DNA from: Microbotryum silenes-acaulis
Lineage: Eukaryota; Basidiomycota; Microbotryomycetes; Microbotryales; Microbotryaceae
Assembly: GCA_003665825.1 (NCBI GenBank)
Contig: QPFY01000002.1
Span: forward strand, 1,364,001-1,428,000
DNA length: 64,000 nucleotides
Direction: 5' to 3'
Position numbers and translations under genes: made by a program. This document shows positions 32,436 through 44,893 of the stretch, piece after piece (positions within the stretch are counted from its first letter, which is position 1; each line of letters begins with the position of its first letter). The notes beneath the pieces are model-generated. The model made no database searches. It saw only the letters and a list, made by a program, of their open reading frames with translations, and had not been told where the DNA came from.

Positions 32436-35400
32436 ATGGCGGCGACGACGATGATGACCTCTTCATCCCCGATGCGCACGCCGGGCCCGTACTCGTCCCC
32501 CGCGTCGCCCTCGACGCTGCGTTCACCACAGGCACCCCGACCAGCCTCGAGCTCCACCGCTCTCCCACTAGGGACATCCTCTTCAGCCAACGCCAACTCA
32601 ACCTCGTGGTCCTCCCCCGATCGACGCCAGCCCGTCTCGTTGGTCGCTGGGGCTGATGGCGGCGCCGAAGCGATCGCGGTCAGAAGAAGGGGTTCCAACT
32701 CGTTCAAAACCATGTCGACCGGTAGTCTCGTCTCCAACTCGCCTTTCGCGAAACGACTCGGTCAAGTCACTTCGAGCCCCAAGTTGAACGGCATCACCTC
32801 CCCGACCATGTCCCCTACCTCGACCTTGGGCTCTCGTATCCCGACGACGACGACGACCAAGTACGGTGGTCTCTCCGTCGGCCTCGGTGCGCTCAATGGT
32901 TCGAGGCGAAAAGTCAGCGGCGAGAATGAGGAGAACCGCAACGTCTCGGCGGAATATGCGAACTTGGACGAGCACGAGGGCAAGGTCATCTTTGATGGGA
33001 CGGGGGAGGGCCTACCCCGGAGTCGATCGGCATCGCCCACGGTGCCGTTCCGGCCGATTCGTTCGGTCAACCCGAGTCATTCGACTGCGCTCGCTGGATC
33101 GACGACGACGGGATCGAGCAATGCGGCGTTCAAACCTTCTCGACCTGCGTTCACGTCGACCAATGGCAGTCATCACGCCAAATCGGCCTCGGTCGGTAGT
33201 GGGCCTGTTTCAAATACACTCTTCCTCAATCGAGCCAAGGACAACGAGATCAGCCCCCCGCTCCAACAAGCTCCGTACGAAATCGCCCCTCTCAGTCACG
33301 AGTCCGCCCCATTCTCCTTCCACACCACGAGTTCGAGTTTCAGTCAACCTCGTGCGGCGCCGACCGTTCCTCGTCCGACGAGCTCAACGGGCACGCCCAT
33401 CTCGCCCTTCTCGTTGGGTCATCGACCGGGACAGGCTTCTCTCAACGGTGGGGAGAAGCGCTTTGGCGGTGCAGCGGACCCACCTCCCAACACGCCTCCT
33501 CGTGCTCGTTCGGCTACTTCGGGAAACAATGGTTCGCCTGCTCCTGCATCAGCAATGAGTCCCCATCGACGAGGTGCGCATTCCTCCACCGAGAGCGAGA
33601 CGGAATCGACGGCGAGTCGTGTGATTCGTCGTCAACCTAGCGCCAAAACCGTCACCTGGGCCGCGACGGAGGAAGTGCTCGAATTCGAAGTCGACGATCG
33701 ACGGGCTTCAGGTGTCAGTTACGCCTCCTCCACTAGCGATGATGCGGGTTATTATGGTCGGGAGCAGGACGATTCGACTGAGGTCGAGGAAGGGAATTCG
33801 AGTACTGGCTTCGAGGAAGGAGGCTCGGTCGAGGTGCATGATTACAATTCGTCTGAAGACGAGGACGATGATGGCGAATCGGCCGTGTCGACTGTCGATG
33901 AGTTGATCGATAACATCGATCAGTTCATGGTCGAGGAACGAGGGTACAACGAATTCTATTCGTCGTCCCAGATCACGTCTGATTTTGACGCGAGGCCGAT
34001 GGCGGAGGCGCTTCAGGTCGCGGCTCCTTCGTCGACGTTCAGCTCTTCGACTACAACGACGACTTCGAGTGGCACCTCGACGGGAGAGGAAGAGGGCGAA
34101 GACGCGTCGAACTATTCGGACGATGCTGAAGGGGACGCGACGCAGGAGATGATCCCTGCTCACGGGGACTCAGCCCCAGATGCCTCCGCCAACGCTTCAT
34201 CGTCATCCTCGCCTTGGTCACTCGAACGACCTTTGCCTAACTTCCCTTCCTCAGACAGGGACTTTCTCGACTCGGTGTTGATGATGGACTCGCCCAAACA
34301 ATCCAAAGCCAGCATCTCGACGTTCGAATTGCCTGACATTCCGGGGATTTCCCCCTTGATGGACTTTGGCGACGACGGTTCGGCTGGGTCGGTCGTGACG
34401 CTCGACATGGATCCAGCGGTGACGACGACGATAACGAGAGCTTCGACGTCGGCGCTTCCTCAGGCTTCTCACCCTTTCAGTTCTTCGGCCTACCCTGTTC
34501 GAAGTGTTGCTCAATCCGCGCCTGCCCAACTGTCCCCCGCCCAGCCGATTCGACAAGAACCGATCGGTGACTCGCCCATCCTCTCGGCCTTCAACCGCAC
34601 ATCCGCGCTAGTCCAACCTCTGCAAGCTTCACCACAGCTTTCACGCAAAGGTTCGGTCCATAGCGACGCTGCTTCGAGTCTGAGTTACTACGGTTCGATC
34701 AGCAGCGGCTCGAACGGTCCCATCTTCATGGGACGTGGACGACTCGATGAGAAACTCTCAGCCCATCAAGCGATGCTAGAGGCTTTATCCCCACCTTCAA
34801 CTTCAACGGGTCGATTCCCCGATACCAACAACTCCGTTCCTTCCATCAAAGCTCGCGATTGTGCTTTGGACGACGATCGAAATAAGACGAGGGAGATTCA
34901 CGCCAAAGCCGCGAGCAAACCTTCGTCCGCCACGCTCTCGACGGGAATGATGCCCACAATTCATGGCTCGTCCGTGGTTCAAGGCCTCAATATCGGTGTC
35001 GGTTCGTTGTTGACGCCTCAACTTGCTCACGCCATGTCGAGCCCTTTGGATCGATTACAAAAGGGCGTTGAGAGGGCCGAGGGAGGCTCGGAGTGGAAGA
35101 CGGGCGATTCGTTGTTGTTGGGCGTTGCCGAGGTTCCTAAGGAGGCGGAGGAGAGTGAGGATGAGGAGGAGTTGAAAACGGGCTTGAAAAATTATGGTGA
35201 TCGACCGACGAGAAGGAGGAGTTTGTCAACGGGGGATGCCAAAGTGTCGGAGACGACTTCGGTAGGTCTTTGATCTTTACCCGGTGGCCGTTATTATTTG
35301 CTGAGACTTTTGGTCTGATCACGATCTACAGAGCACCGATGACACGCCCAAAAAGCTCGAACTGCGCTTCGAAAGGCGCTTGGCGGGCGTTCCCGAAGTT

Positions 35401-36873
35401 GAAGCGTTTGGAATGAGCACGCAGTCCTCCCTCGACGATATTTTCAACTCGCGCCATCATAGCTATCGCGTGCGCGAACACAAGGTCGTTATCAATGCTA
35501 CGGACTCGAACCGATTGACGGCGGTCAACAAGGCGGGTGATTTGGCGGCTAGTCCGGCGGTCAGGAGGAAGCGTCCTTCCAACATGGTGAGCAAGTCTTG
35601 CCGCGCTGATCAGGGACTTGGAGCAAGAAGCTGACTTGATCCATTTGTTCTCAGCATGAGATCAATCGCTCCCTCAGCACCGTCAGTGTCACCTCGACCG
35701 CAAGTCGACGCAGCAAGGCATTCCGAGGGCAACTCTTTGTGCACATTCGAGAAGTCCAGATCGATGGTGTCCCCATGCCTCGCGAGCGTACGAACGTCAT
35801 CTTCTCGCTCGACAATGGCAAGCAGCGCGTTGAGGCTGGACGTCGGGTGCTCGAGCCTCGCATTGCGGTTCGCAAAGAGTTCGAGCTGTGAGCCGAAGTG
35901 GACCTTGCTTTCGAGGGAAGACCGTTGCTGAACCTCTAAAGAGTTCCTTTTTCCCAGTGTCTGCTCCCCTGACCTTGTCTTTTCTATCGATCTCTCCGTG
36001 GGACCTCCTCCACCGGTCCCGGTGCCAGTACCCCAAGTCCGAAGGACCCCGCCACCACCTCCGTCTCCGACCAAGACACCCGGCAGCCGACTGCGCGCAT
36101 TGCTGTCATCCCCGAAGAAGAAGGCCGCTTCGAATGCCAAAGCAGCTGCAGCGACTTCTGCTCTTCCGCTACCCGTTGCCATCGCCCCCGATCCGTTTTA
36201 CTCGTTCGTCGCTCCCGATGGCAAGCTCGCAAGCGCGACCGTGCGCTTCGTCGACGAGGCTCTGCGGTGTCGGCACAAGCGAGCTCGCATCACGATCCCC
36301 TTCAGCAAGAACCCCGCTCTTCCCTCGAATCGCCGCGTTTCAGGCTCGATCACGATCGATCTCTTCTACCTCCCTTCCATCTCGGGTATCGACAAAGCCG
36401 CGCTGCCCAAGTCGATGGACGAATCGATCGAGGGTATGCGCTTGGCCGAGACCAGCATCGGCGTCACCCACGAAGGCGTCTTAACTCAGATGGGCGGAGA
36501 CTGCTCCGTCTGGCGCCGAAGGAACATGAAGCTGCGAGCGAACCGACTTGTCCCTTACTCTGAAGTGACCAAGATGTCGCATGTCGAGATCGACCTCTCC
36601 GCCGTTGCCAGCATCGAGGACCTCAACGCCACCATTGCCTCGGGAGGCAAGTCGGCGGCCAATTTCGACGCCGACGATGTCGTCTCGACAATGGACAACT
36701 CCTTCCGCCTCGTCTTCAAGGATGAGACTTCTATCGATTTCTACGCCGATACGGCCGAGTCCAAGAAAAGGTGGATGAAGGAGATCTCGCAAGCCATCTC
36801 CGTCACGGGGAATGAGCCGGTTCCGCAATGGGCGCTCTTGGCCAAGCGTCAGGCGGCCAAGAAGGCACAATGA
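32436..36873 (+). CDS. BUD4: Bud4/anillin-like septum-site protein with C-terminal PH domain
   Basis: Bud4/Mid2/anillin proteins link septins to the division or bud site at the cell cortex. Four exons: 32436-35261, 35332-35586, 35655-35887, 35958-36873; 1,409 residues. The N-terminal 900 residues are Ser/Thr/Pro-rich with acidic clusters and disordered in appearance. From about residue 950 an anillin-homology region appears (LELRFERRLAGVPEVEAFGM, VHIREVQIDGVPMPRERTNVIFSLDNG, KEFELVCSPDLVFSIDLSVG), interrupted by a proline run PPPPVPVPVPQ. The C terminus has a PH domain (about residues 1265-1400): GVLTQMGGDCSVWRRRNMKLRANRLVPYSE and FADT-like DFYADTAESKKRWMKEI. The start ATG has a good context (ACGATGGC). 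Annotation as the BUD4 family is strong; the precise orthologue name is by domain layout. Confidence 0.85.
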
Positions 36874-37108
36874 TGATTACCTCGTACTTTACTGTAGTCC
36901 TTGCTTTACGTACTTTCTGCTCTTTGTTTCGATCGGTGTCCAGGGCACATCGATCTTGCTTCTTCTTTGTTTCTTTGTCTTATGGACCATTTCGTTTTGC
37001 CTTTCTTTTTGCTCTTCTTGATTGGATAAAATTCATTTTTGCATCGATTCACGTAATTCTTGTGCGTTCCCACAATGGAATAGAACTTTCTGTGCTTTGT
37101 GAAGTTGT

Positions 37109-37146
<38 letters not shown>

Positions 37147-37218
37147 GAGCAGACCCTATCGCAGGATAAAAACGGGAGTTCAATGCTAGTATGGAATTGT
37201 AAGATGAGCTCGGTCTAC
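36874..37218. other. Convergent 3' flanks of BUD4 and TYS1
   Basis: T-rich 3' UTR-like sequence and the TC microsatellite listed separately. Confidence 0.5.
37111..37144 (+). repeat. (TC)17 microsatellite
   Basis: Perfect 34-bp TC repeat in the BUD4/TYS1 convergent intergenic region; likely length-variable. Confidence 0.95.
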
Positions 37219-39030
37219 TCAGTTCGCTACTGCATCCAAAGCCTTCTTCAGATCCCCGGTTGACTCGACACCACTCGCCTTCCCTGTCTCAGCCTCAGCC
37301 CCACTTGCGGCGGCAGCAGCAGCAGCAGCATCCCTCGCCTTCTCCTCTGGTGTCTTCAAGTGCTCAGGCTTGGGTGTGAACCTTTTCTCCTTCTTGGGTT
37401 TTGTTGCCTTAACTTCAGGCGGGTACGCCTTGGCCTCGGCGGTCTTGAACGCCTCCGAACCGTTGAAGTCGTCCTGAATCGGTTTGAGCAAAGCGTTGAT
37501 CGCTTGCACGGCGGCGATTTTGAGGTCACCAGGGTGGATCTCGTTCGCGGCGTAGGCCTTTTCGAGGTCGTCGGCGGAAGCAAAACTGCGCGCCTGACCA
37601 CCGTGTTTGGGGTCCCCCTTGATGGTGAAAACGACGTCGTCCGAATCGGCCCAGGCTCGTTCCGAAGCTCGACCTTGCCCGCTCATCAATTTCCCGATCG
37701 GGATAACGACGTTCCTAATGAAAGCGAGTACGCCATTACCTTCGACTTCGCCAGGTGCACAATGGGCTTTCTGGATCTTGGTCTTGACTTGGGCCGGGGT
37801 GTCGAGGAAATCGATCTTGGAGTTCGGGTCCGAGGACGACATTTTGCCTCCGGAGAGACCGGGGACCATCGAGTTCATCAAGTGCGAGCGCTTCTTGTAG
37901 CCGACCTTGGGGAGGTACAGTTCGGCGTAGGTGAAGATCTTGCGCTGCTCGGGGAGAAAAGAGGGGGTCCGTAGAAGTCGTCAGGTTCCAAAAGGCTGAT
38001 CTCAAGAGGAATCGTCCCGCGTTGCTTACCTGATCGACACCACCGAATTGGAAATCGACACCCAAATACTCCTCGTCGAGGGCTTGCAAAAGAGGGTACA
38101 AAAGACCACTGAGCAGCGGGCTGGAAACCTGCTTGACGACCTCAGCCCCGGCCTTGCGCGCATCGTGCTCGGAGGTAATGGAGGTGAGCTTGTACTTGTC
38201 GAGGTTGTACTCGGCCGAGTACTGGTACGACGACCCGACGACGAACTTGACCTGGTCGAGCGAGAGGTGCAGCGAGCGGAAAACGGAGCTGATGAGCAAC
38301 CGGTAGTACTCGGCGCGGGCTTGGACGAGCTCGAGCGGAGCTTTGAGGTTGTCGAGGAAAGCGTGGACGTCTGGTTTGATGAGCATGAGGGAACGGTCAT
38401 TATCAGCTGGGGGTGATCGGAGCATAGGAGAGCAACTTGAGCCGAAACTGACCAGCCAGCAAGATCTTGACTTCGACGCCTGCGGTGATGAAGTCGGCGA
38501 GCTTGGCTAACGGAACAAAGTATCCCAAGTGCGCTGTGATTGATGGATCAAGAATCAATTAGTCGTGAGCTCTGTCGTCGATCCTCGCAGCGCTCTGTGG
38601 ACCCATGCCCCCGCCGAGTTCGAAGCTAATCGTGCGAAGGAAATCATCCCGGGGCCAGGTCCTCTAACGTAAAGATGTGGCAGCATCCCTGAGAGACAAG
38701 TCATTGGACAAGGGGCAGTATGCCAACTCACGCCTTCCGGTGGGTGCTGTACCCCAGTAAGCGACGAGATCGCGCTCCTCGAGCGTGGCCTTCATCGCGT
38801 CACCGCCCAAGACCTCAGCAAGGTTCTGCGTGATGATCTCATACTTCTGGCTGGCCGAACTGCAAAATGGAAAGACGTTGTGATGGGCTGGTAGTCAGCA
38901 CCGCGAGGATTCGCCTGTCAGCGCAGCCCTGACGTTGCGACTGGGTGCGAGGATGGGTGGTAGATGCACTGAAAGGTGCTTACAGCGACCTCGTGGGGGC
39001 TGATGTTCTTTCTGTTGTTGACGCAGACAT
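37219..39030 (-). CDS. TYS1: Tyrosyl-tRNA synthetase, cytoplasmic
   Basis: Class I synthetase charging tRNA-Tyr in the cytosol. Five exons: 39030-38984, 38859-38732, 38533-38453, 38370-38030, 37944-37219, giving 440 residues. The start [12 protein letters not shown] is supported because its 47-nt exon splices in frame onto [17 protein letters not shown]. Motifs: the HIGH-type signature in [46 protein letters not shown], and the KMSKS-type loop [19 protein letters not shown]. The C terminus is Lys/Ala-rich ([21 protein letters not shown]) in place of the EMAP-II-like domain of animal enzymes. It is divergent from ACR3 and convergent with BUD4. Confidence 0.95.
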
Positions 39031-39815
39031 CGCTGGCAAGATAGACGGTCGTGATGGCTGCTCAAGAGTTGGGTCTTCGTCGCGGTCGGGCAAAAGGACT
39101 CGCGAAGTTGACTCACATTTGAGCCGCAGCTAATAGTCAATTCCTCGCCCGAGGCACAGCTCCGCTCCGTCCATAAATCGCGGGCATTATTGACCAGTTG
39201 ATTTCATCGAACTTGCGTTACACGTCTCCATCTACTTCTTGAAATGATTGAATTGTCTAATCTCGACTGGTCCTCGCCATATGGGACAAAGTGACGAGTC
39301 CTGCGAAATTTCGCTGGAAATTTGCAAGTTCGCACGTCGACTCAGACCACGCCATTGTCGCGTCGCTTCGGACTCGAGTCGACTCCGCGATCCAAAATTG
39401 ACCAGAAAGCTCTTGACAGCGAATTGGTGCTGCTTCATCTCTACAATCTAGTTCTGGGGGGTGCGCTCGACGAATCGCAGGCCTTGTAAGTTACTAGTAG
39501 TGATCGTCCTGCACGTGTTCTCCATTTGTCAAAAAAGAGAGAGCTGCGGAAGCGCCGGGTCCCGCTTCCGAATTTGAAATTGAACCGAATTTGAAATGAT
39601 CTCGCCCGCTTCCGTCGCATCTCGCAACACCGCTCAGCCGGCGGTGCGTGCTCTCTCTGTCTCTGCTTCCACGCCACGACCCTTTCTAGGTCTCCTACAT
39701 CCTCATCGACCTTTGCAACTTCGGCCACTCGTCCTTAATCCAGCTCACGAGCCGTGACAACCCCAAAGCTTCGGAGTCCAGGATCCAACTTAGCGCGAGC
39801 ATCATTCAGTAGACG
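39031..39815. promoter_or_regulatory. Divergent intergenic region, TYS1 / ACR3
   Basis: 785 bp with both promoters. No convincing gene. No Yap8-type TGATTAATAATCA element was noticed. Confidence 0.5.
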
Positions 39816-41569
39816 ATGGCTGATCATAGCGCAGCATACGATGTGGGTTCGGCGGCCTCGACTGTTCATAAAGACGCCCACACGACTGTTCGGAAAACCC
39901 AGCACGTCAGTGCCAAAGGTGAGCAAACTCGGCTTAGGCTCCTCTCCGGGCTGCCTCCGTCCGCTGCAGCTGGCAGCGATCCGTACGCGCCACTAGTCGC
40001 GACAGCGACAGAGCAATTATAGGCACTCATCGTCTGGCTCTCGTGGTTAGAATGGGATTGGACTGACAAACTTATCGCATACTATCTAATAGATTTGTTT
40101 CGATCATTGAGTTGGGGAGACCGATTACTCGCGCCGGCGGTCCTCGGGGCGATGATTCTCGGAGTTGGGTTGGGCAACGCCATTCCCGAAGCAAAGCTTT
40201 CGCGGGTGTTCGATGCTGGCAGTCCTGATTCGACCGCATCTTGGCAAGGCGTTTCCATTCGTAAGTCTCCTCGATTGCCTTTCGACATCTGAAGAGCAAT
40301 TACTGATTGGTTTCGGCCACATTTCCGGTCAAAAAAGCTCTCATGATCGGTCTCTTGGTCATGATTTGGCCTGCGATGAGCAAAGTGCAGTGGGAAGCAA
40401 TTCCGGCTCTGTTTCGTTCCCGGTCGATCTACATCCACCTCGGCATCTCGCTTGTTCTCAACTGGATCGTGGCGCCCTTCGTTATGGCCGCGTGCGCGTG
40501 GATCGCGCTGCCCGAGGCGAGCTTGGATCGGGAACGAAGAGGGGTTCTGCTCGTCGGGGTCGCTCGCTGCATCGCCATGGTCATCATTTGGACCGGTATC
40601 GCGCAAGGCGATACTGACTACTGCGCCATCTTGGTCGTCGCAAACTCGCTGCTGCAGATCGTCCTCTTCAGCCCTTACGCCGTGCTCTTCTGCAACTACC
40701 TCGGCGTGCGAGCCGGAAGTGATCTTGGCCCCCTCAAGCTTGCCTACAGTCAGGTCGCCAAAAGTGTTGGAATCTATCTCGGCATCCCCCTCGCAGCGGG
40801 TGCGGTAACACGTGCGCTCGTGCTCCTCACACTGAGACCGAAAGCCCGAGCCCGCTTTTTCAACTACTTCGGTCCCCTCGGCGAGATCGGACTGCTCTAC
40901 GTCATCATCGTCTTGTTCACGAACCAAGGCCGAGCCATCATTCACAATATCGGCACCGTTGTTCGCATCTGCGTTCCGTAAGTGCCTCGTTCCCACCCGA
41001 TCTTGGCGTGTCTCACTCCCTATCCCCTATCTCAGTCTCGTGGGGTCAGGGTCTCGCTCTTTTGCGTTGCCAAACAAGAGACTTATAAGTGGACGTCAAC
41101 TGACACGGCACCCCAACTTCTTCCGTGGCCCAGGTTGATCATGTACTTCACCATCGTTTGGACCGTCACGTTTTATTCCTTCTACAAGTTCTCTCGCTCG
41201 AAGTACGGCGCCATTGCTGGTGGATACGAGAAAGCGGTCACACAGGGTTTCACTGCTGGGTCCAACAATTTCGAAATCGCAATTGCAATCGCAGTCGCAT
41301 CCTTCGGAGGAGAAGCACCAGAGACGTTGGCGGCGACGCTCGGGCCGCTGATAGAGGTGCCTGTCTTGTTATGCCTGTCTTATGTCGCGCTCTACTTCCG
41401 CGATCGGATGGATTGGGGCTCGGACGCCGCGGTTAACAACGCGATTGCTGACGGCCACCACTCGGATGCTGAAGCTGGCATAGGAGGGCTGGCAAGGGAG
41501 AAAATAGAGGTAGGGTCCGCGCGGAACGAAGGGGTGAACCCGTGTAGAAAATTCGGTGTAGCTGTCTGA
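39816..41569 (+). CDS. ACR3: Arsenite efflux transporter, ACR3 family
   Basis: Plasma-membrane exporter giving arsenite (and sometimes antimonite) resistance, driven by the proton gradient. Four exons: 39816-39918, 40093-40260, 40338-40977, 41134-41569; 448 residues with about ten hydrophobic segments. Family motifs: SWGDRLLAPAVLGAMILGVG, GLLVMIWPAMSKVQWEAIP, and the conserved cysteine in GVARCIAMVIIWTG, essential in characterised ACR3 proteins. Also GTVVRICVPLIMYF and TAGSNNFEIAIAIAVASFG. The acceptor at 40336-40337 (after an A-run) was chosen because it restores the SIPLMIGLLVM join. The C-terminal tail after RDRMDWG is hydrophilic. No arsenate reductase or Yap-type regulator lies next to it in the window. 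Confidence 0.95.
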
Positions 41570-42179
41570 ATCGAGTACTTCTCTTGCAGTGACTCTCTGT
41601 GTATTTGCGTAAATTCAGCGCTAGCGACATGGCTGTTCGGCCTCGGAGTTGAGCCGGACACAGGGGAGCTGAAGCGCTCAAGCGCTTTCACGATGTCCAG
41701 CGGAGCAAGCGTTCGACCTGAAGCTTAAAACCGTATCCCCGCCTGCATGCGCTCCGGTTCGGTTGTCGTCAAATGCCGGTGGGTATCAAGTCACGCGTGC
41801 ATGACCACATACTCGTAAGAACCAGTGGCTTCGACCGCTTGATGGGTTTAGCCCAGATCGATGCCTACATCTCTAGAGTGAGACCCGAGGTCAATACAGT
41901 GCAGGCACATATCCGATGAACTGCACCTACACAGTATGCATTACATTTTCAAACGGTGCCGCACGGCCGCGAATCATGCTGCGACTAGCCCCTGACGAGC
42001 TCGGTGCCGGGTCGGGAATACGACGCGTGTCTCCTCTCCGGCGATGGCTCACGGTTGTCGATCTGGGGCTGAAGGGACACCCGTCGCATCAGACTGGCCC
42101 TTCAACATGCTCCCTCTTTTTCCTTCTTTCTTCTCTTGTTCGTCCGTCCTGTCGTCCTTGTGTCACGCACTACCCAACG
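41570..42179. other. Intergenic, ACR3 3' flank and G-alpha-like 5' region
   Basis: 610 bp, tandem arrangement. A pyrimidine-rich stretch (about 42100-42150) precedes the start at 42180. No other gene recognised. Confidence 0.5.
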
Positions 42180-44893
42180 ATGGCCACAATCAACTCGCGT
42201 CTCGAAGACTCCCAGAGCGATCCGCTCGTAATCTTTCACCTGCCCCCACCTGGCGAGACGGCGGTGCAAAAAGCGGAACGAGTGTCCCAAGAAATGGAGG
42301 CGAAGCACATCTCTCAGCAGGTCAGTTTGAATCCCTCTATGGTCTTTCGTCCCCCCGGGTCGTTGTCTGGGGTAGGCGTGACAAGCCGCCGGTGCATTGG
42401 AGTCGTGTCAAGCCGATGCGACGCGTCGGCGACCTTAGCCCGGGCTAAGCGCCGTGACAACTCTAGGCCCTTCGCCGACTTCCAAGGTTGTTCTTTCGGA
42501 TCTCAATGCAAGCATGGGCAAACTGATGCCGACTGTTCATGCATCACTCTTCGTCTACGCGCCACTTGGGGTCTTCATCACCTCTTCCGCGTCGCCTTCA
42601 ATGACACTCTTCCGCGTCGCCTTCAATGACACTCTTCCGCGGCTCACCCTTCCTCCTTTTTCGACGGCTCGGCTTCAACCACGCCGAGCACTCGGAAGAT
42701 TGACCGCGCACTCGAAGCCGAAGCGAAGGAGCGACGGAGGGGGGCGGGCAACGTCAAGCGACTCGACGTACTACTTCTCGGGCCAAGCGAAGCGTGAGTC
42801 CATCTTCCAGCTGGATGGCTTTCCCACGACGGCCAAGCAGTGGCGCTATCCTGCGATGCGCTTCGACGCGGGAATTTCGATGCGCGTGGGCCTCGCCCGT
42901 TGCGATTTGGGTACGGAGAGGAGGTAGGGGCCATCGCATCGCCGTCATCAACGCGGTGCATTTCACGCCAATCTCCGGCCCGTCCATACCTCCGTTCCAA
43001 TGTGAAACATCCCATGACTTGGAAGATCGGCTGAACTCACACTTTAATCAGCTTGTTTCCGCTGTTCTCCGGCCGGTCCACTTTTTCCCATCCCCTCTAG
43101 TGGCAAGAGTACGTTCCTCCGACAGTGAGTCCGAGGCACGTGCATGTCATCGCCAACGGACAACGCCGAATGTTCGCTACGGAACCTGACACACACTTCG
43201 GATCCCGCGCGTCCGTGCGCACTGCGCAGGCTCCGCCTACAGTACGACGTCAAAGGTGAGCTTGAACCATGCCGTCTCTTGGCGGGATAGAGCATACAAT
43301 CATCCTGTCGTGGTCATGATCACATCCCCTTCCACTTCAAATAATAGGTCTAGACGCAGAGCGAGAGTGCCTTCGCCTCGTGATCCTCTTGTCACTCGTC
43401 ACATCCGTCAAGACACTGCTCGACGTTCTCGACCGTCAGGATGCCAATGATGACACCCCCTTATTCGATGCTCGCACGACACAACCGCCGTTACGCGAGC
43501 CAAAGACACCACGCGAGCTCGCAGCTCGTCGCCGTCTTCGATTAGCACCCTTTCTGGCGCTCGAACACCAGCTTCGCGAAGCGCTCGACCTCGCTAACAC
43601 CGGGACAGGAGCAGAGTCGATCGCTGCGCACGCGGCTGCCCCACCTTCCGCCCAGCTCCACAACGATTACCAGGACAAGTCGCCTGTCGATGAAGTCGCA
43701 TTGACGCTAAATATTGAGCACCGCGGAGCCCAAAACTCGCCGCCCCCTTCTGACCCCATCGTCCCGCCTGGTCGACTCGCGCAGCTCGTTTCGACCGTGG
43801 GCTTCGGCACAAGCAAGGATTCGCGTCGCGCCAAGGCGCAGTTGGCGACTCAGAGTCCCAACTGGACATCCGACGGCAAGTTCTTCGCCAACAAGGATGA
43901 TCCGATACACCTTGTCGCCGCTCTTAAGAACTCGATCGTGAACCTTTGGAAAGAGGCTCAGGCAAGAGGTCTTGTCGTCGGGGTCACCACGCCCGGAGAT
44001 CCCAGCGCGGCGCCTCAACCGGTCGTCGATGGAGCAATCGAGTTGAACGAATCGTCGGTGTTCTTCTTAAACGAGATTGATCGCATCGCCACCCCGGAGT
44101 GGCTCCCCGGAGATCAGGACCTGCTCAATGTTCGCATTAGAACTAGGTGAGCTCGGTTGAACTTTGATCGCGCTGCGAAACATTGCTGTGCATTCACTGA
44201 TCCTACGATGATGTTGCATTCTACAGGGGTATCGAAGCACATGACCTGCAGATATCTTCCAAAAGGGTATACCGTATCTGCGACGTCGCCGGTGCACGAG
44301 GGTCCAAGTTCGCTTGGGCCCCCTTCTTCCAAGACGCCTCAGCCATCATCTTCATCTGCGCCGTGTCCGAATACAACGTCTGCGACCCCACAGACCCGAC
44401 GCGCAACCGATTACGTGACGCCCTATTGCTCTTCAAGGACATCTGCGAGAATAGACTGCTACGATCTGCCGACATTGTGAGCGTCCGTCGAAGCCGAGCT
44501 CCATGGTAGGTCGTGCGCCTGACCTAGCTTTGCGACCCCACTCCGCCTATAGATCACATTCATGAATAAAGTTGATGTGCTGAGACGCAAAGTCAAGTCG
44601 GGGCGGTACCCTATTCAGCGCTACTTCCCTCGCTACCTTGGATCCGATCGCACCTCGCATATTCTGTCATTTTTCCAAACACTCTTTGAAGAATGTCACC
44701 GTGTGCGCCGGCGCCCCTTTTACATCTTCGCGACCCAAGCCAACGACGCTCGCTCAATTGTGACGGTCACTGCTGCCGTCAACGACAGTGAGCGCCTCTC
44801 CACCATTCAGCTGTTCTTTTAGTTCACTGAACACTTCGACCCTGCTTTACAGTATTGATTCGGTCGGAAATGACGTCCACGGGCATACTTTGA
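42180..44893 (+). CDS. Divergent G-protein alpha-subunit-like GTPase with large insert
   Basis: Eight exons: 42180-42320, 42699-42793, 43101-43124, 43230-43255, 43348-44146, 44227-44476, 44553-44787, 44853-44893; 536 residues. Joins restore the G-alpha layout: VLLLGPSEAGKSTFLRQ (G1), then a helical-domain region with a long insert (about residues 130-330), RIRTRGIEAHD (switch I, RxxTxGI kept), ICDVAGARGSKFAWAPFF (G3/switch II), MNKVDVLRRKV (G4), TQANDARSIVTV (G5), and a C terminus ending STGIL. In switch II the usual DVGGQR reads DVAGAR, so the catalytic glutamine is alanine. The N terminus MATINSRLED lacks the Gly2 myristoylation signal. The P-loop is on a 24-nt microexon. Expanded, divergent G-alpha-like genes are known in basidiomycetes. 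Partner receptor and function are unknown. Confidence 0.87.
42582..42641 (+). repeat. 25-bp tandem duplication in intron 1 of the G-alpha-like gene
   Basis: Two exact 25-bp copies (42582-42606, 42607-42631) plus the first 10 bases of a third. They help make this intron (378 nt) several times longer than the window's typical introns. Confidence 0.85.
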
